From: an uncultured Clostridia bacterium
Lineage (GTDB): Bacteria > Bacillota > Clostridia > Oscillospirales > CAG-272
DNA length: 7,141 nucleotides
Reading direction: 5' to 3'
Assembly: GCA_946618395.1 (NCBI GenBank)
Contig: CAMOLD010000065.1
Location: 1-7,141, forward strand
Shown here piece after piece: positions 5,243-7,141 of this stretch. The notes below the pieces were generated by a model. That model saw nothing but the letters and a program-made list of their open reading frames with translations. It had not been told where the DNA came from and did no database searches. Within the stretch, counting starts at the first letter, position 1, and each line of letters opens with the position of its first letter. A program made the translations under genes and the position numbers.

Positions 5243-7141
5243 TCAATCGTTTTCGATATAATAGAATCTTCCGTGGGTTTCGATTCCCAAATCCCAAACG
5301 GTTTCAATACCGTTTTCGGTAAACGGGTAGGTATTTCCGTTCGATTTTCCGAAAAAGCGACCGAAATCAACATTGGGGGAGGCAATATAGGTATTGTAGT
5401 CAAACACAACCCCGGTGCTATATCTGGAGGAAACCGGATAGTTGCAGAATACCATTTTTCCGTTGGTGCCGTCGGCAATGTTGTTGGTAACAGTAAAGTT
5501 CCCCTTGGTATCATACGGTCCGCCGCTGACCTTGATGAAGGCGTTGACCGAAAAATCGGTGCCGGGATCAACTTTGTCCGGGCGTTGGGTGGTAAAGCCC
5601 TCGCCAATATTCTTAAAGTAGTTGCCGCTCACGTCCACGTTGGAAAACTCTACATTGCTTGTTGACCAAAGTTCCACGCCAAACCACATATTCTGCGCCA
5701 CATTGTTGCGATAGGTAATGTTTGTGGACACGATATCAGAATTGGACTGCGTGGTCATTGCGGTATCGTAAATTTGGTCAAAGAAGCAGTTTTCAATGGT
5801 CATTCCATTGCAGGAATCCCAGTTTTCAATGGCGTTGCCCAGGCGGGTGTAGTAATTGCGCCAGCCACCGTAGCCATATTGAATGGCGCCGCCGATAAAC
5901 CGGAATTCGCAGTTTTTCACGGTGAAGTTCTGGCAGTTCATGGGGCGCAGGACGTGCGTTCCGAAGTTGCGGAAATCCAGGTTGAGAACGGTAACATCGG
6001 TGGCAGGGCTTTGCATACTGAAAGCGAACATGGAAAGCGAAAGCTCCACCGAGTCAAACCGTTCGCCGGGGTTGCCGCCCTCGCAGTAGAGGTAGATCCG
6101 CCGTTCATTGTAATCGTGATAGAAGGAAAGATCCCCCTGCAAATCGGCGCTGGAATAGAGATAGTAGCTGGGATAATCGCGGGTGGTCAGCCCGTTGCTG
6201 ACGCCTTCCAGTGCAAGCGTCCGGTAGGTGGGGTCCGTTTTGTTGCTCGGATCGTTGAAGGTCATCAAGGTCTTCACGCCCCAGGCTTCGCCCTCGTTAA
6301 AGACGATGCAACCAATGTCGTTATAAATGTTCAGTTCAATGCCAAGCGCATACTCATCCACATAGTAAACATTCGTGTCATCAATCTGCGTCCACATACT
6401 TGCCGGAACGTTGATGGAGCCATAGAAGATTGGTTTTGCGCCCTCGCCGTAGGTGCCCAGGGTCACGTTGTTTTTCAAACCGCGGATGAAGTAGTCGTTC
6501 TTCGTCCGGCGGAAGACGCTGCCGCATTCAAACAGAATGGTGTCGCCCTCCTTGACCTTGGAGGCGCAGTTCGCCGTGGTTTCCCAAGCGGTTTCGGGCG
6601 ATAAGCCGTTGTTGTAGTCGCTTCCGTGAATAGAGGAAACATACCAGGTGGTTCCGGTTGCCGCCGGGACCTCGGCAAATGCCTGAGTTGCCGCCAGTTT
6701 TTGCTCGTAAGTGGCGTCCAATCCTGCGCGGTCAATCTTGGTCATTGCGCGGTAGACGCCGGTTTCTGTGTTTTCGCCTGTGGCGGGAATAATCAAATCG
6801 GAAAGGGAGACCTGCTCATGCTTTTCATTAAAATAGAAACCGCATTTTGAACACTGATAGTGTCCTTGAATGCCCAACTCGCTTTCGCTTGCCGGAACTT
6901 CTTCTACCCAGGTGCCGTAGTCATGGGGGGTTGCCGGAATGGTAAGATCCGTGATCTCGTTATTTTCAGCGTCAAAAAGTTTGCCGCAAATCAGGCAACG
7001 GGAATATCCTTTTGTGCCGCTTTGGGTGCAGGTGGCAGGGACTTCGGGCGTCCATTTATCAAAAATGTGATCGCCCGTTTTGAAACGCAACTGGTAGTCG
7101 CCGTTCCATCCGTCCCAACCATCTTCTTTTTGAACAGCATT
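5243..7141 (-). CDS. Right-handed beta-helix repeat protein with CxxC repeats (5' end outside window)
   Basis: The last 632 residues of a larger protein; the frame is open to the window edge, so the start and any signal peptide are not seen. Residues about 25-121 hold two CxxC repeats (listed separately). After a linker, about 165 onward has the WYVSSIHGSDYNNGLSPETAWET and KEGDTILFECGSVFRR blocks that begin many bacterial surface beta-helix proteins. Then come repeated short strands such as VTVLNLDFRNFG, FTVKNCEF, MTIENCFFDQIYDTA and VSGNYFKNIGEGF (about 385-530), typical of pectate-lyase-like parallel beta-helices. Relatives are secreted or surface-attached and often act on or bind polysaccharides, but no catalytic set can be assigned here. 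The C-terminus ends GRFYYIEND with no LPxTG, SLH or transmembrane anchor, so any attachment signal would be N-terminal. The GC content matches recG, so it looks like resident chromosome. Confidence 0.85.
   Translation of the reverse strand, partial: NAVQKEDGWDGWNGDYQLRFKTGDHIFDKWTPEVPATCTQSGTKGYSRCLICGKLFDAENNEITDLTIPATPHDYGTWVEEVPASESELGIQGHYQCSKCGFYFNEKHEQVSLSDLIIPATGENTETGVYRAMTKIDRAGLDATYEQKLAATQAFAEVPAATGTTWYVSSIHGSDYNNGLSPETAWETTANCASKVKEGDTILFECGSVFRRTKNDYFIRGLKNNVTLGTYGEGAKPIFYGSINVPASMWTQIDDTNVYYVDEYALGIELNIYNDIGCIVFNEGEAWGVKTLMTFNDPSNKTDPTYRTLALEGVSNGLTTRDYPSYYLYSSADLQGDLSFYHDYNERRIYLYCEGGNPGERFDSVELSLSMFAFSMQSPATDVTVLNLDFRNFGTHVLRPMNCQNFTVKNCEFRFIGGAIQYGYGGWRNYYTRLGNAIENWDSCNGMTIENCFFDQIYDTAMTTQSNSDIVSTNITYRNNVAQNMWFGVELWSTSNVEFSNVDVSGNYFKNIGEGFTTQRPDKVDPGTDFSVNAFIKVSGGPYDTKGNFTVTNNIADGTNGKMVFCNYPVSSRYSTGVVFDYNTYIASPNVDFGRFFGKSNGNTYPFTENGIETVWDLGIETHGRFYYIEND
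6779..7069 (-). repeat. Two CxxC repeats coded in the beta-helix gene
   Basis: Two protein repeats of about 47 and 49 residues follow the pattern H-x-F/Y-x2-W-x2-EVPA, then G-x2-GxxxC-x2-CG, then an aromatic/acidic stretch and ...L(T/I)IPAT. The cysteines of repeat 1 are near residues 49 and 52, those of repeat 2 near 97 and 100. Repeat 1 has TCTQSG with an extra cysteine where repeat 2 has SESELG. Similar repeats are common in surface proteins of Clostridia; a single CxxC pair per repeat could form a disulfide or bind metal with a partner. Confidence 0.7.

Noticed and set aside
4670..5665. Long plus-strand open frame of 331 codons
   Set aside because: It runs antisense across the recG start and the beta-helix end, whose minus-strand proteins are clearly conserved. 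GC-rich genes often give open antisense frames, and its translation shows no recognisable domain.
5774..6604. Plus-strand open frame of 276 codons
   Set aside because: It lies entirely antisense within the beta-helix gene and has low-complexity Val/Ala/Gly-rich translation, as expected of a shadow frame.
7088..7090. TTG at 7090 as the start of the beta-helix gene
   Set aside because: The frame stays open to the window edge, there is no RBS, and the CxxC repeat region begins almost at once, so this is an internal leucine codon.
1..7141. CRISPR array, insertion sequence or integrase
   Set aside because: No evenly spaced repeat array of CRISPR type, no transposase or recombinase motifs and no terminal inverted repeats were seen.

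Overview
The window looks like chromosome from a Clostridia-type Bacillota, perhaps an Oscillospiraceae-like gut organism. This is inferred from AGGAG-type ribosome binding sites, textbook TTGACA/TATAAT promoters, a RecG with Clostridia-like features and a secreted protein carrying CxxC repeats of the kind common in gut Clostridia. The genus cannot be fixed from sequence alone. Every gene recognised here is on the minus strand, so the window reads right to left.

Right part (about 2770-7141, GC-rich, core-like): the 5'-truncated end of a large right-handed beta-helix protein with two CxxC repeats, then after 54 bases the DNA helicase gene recG, then a strong hairpin, a consensus promoter and a complete tRNA-Gln(CUG) gene with encoded CCA and its own terminator hairpin.

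Left part (about 120-2770, clearly AT-rich, accessory): a small island just downstream of the tRNA 3' end. It holds a free-standing HNH nuclease with two homing-endonuclease-type repeats, a roughly 300-base gap with a hairpin and a triple GTGCCAT repeat, and an Abi_2/AbiF-like HEPN protein gene followed by a bidirectional terminator. The first about 120 bases return to a more balanced composition and contain a leftward promoter and ribosome binding site for a gene beyond the left edge.

The most interesting unit is 1302-1438 plus the abi gene. A consensus extended -10 promoter makes a short, highly structured leader of two hairpins, the second followed by U6, placed before a HEPN RNase-type gene with a weak ribosome binding site. 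This is the layout of an RNA antitoxin and protein toxin pair, and AbiF proteins are known to be associated with a structured non-coding RNA. A 24-bp perfect palindrome touching the -35 box adds a possible operator. The HNH protein next door would fit a small defence island at a tRNA locus, but no integrase or att duplication is visible.
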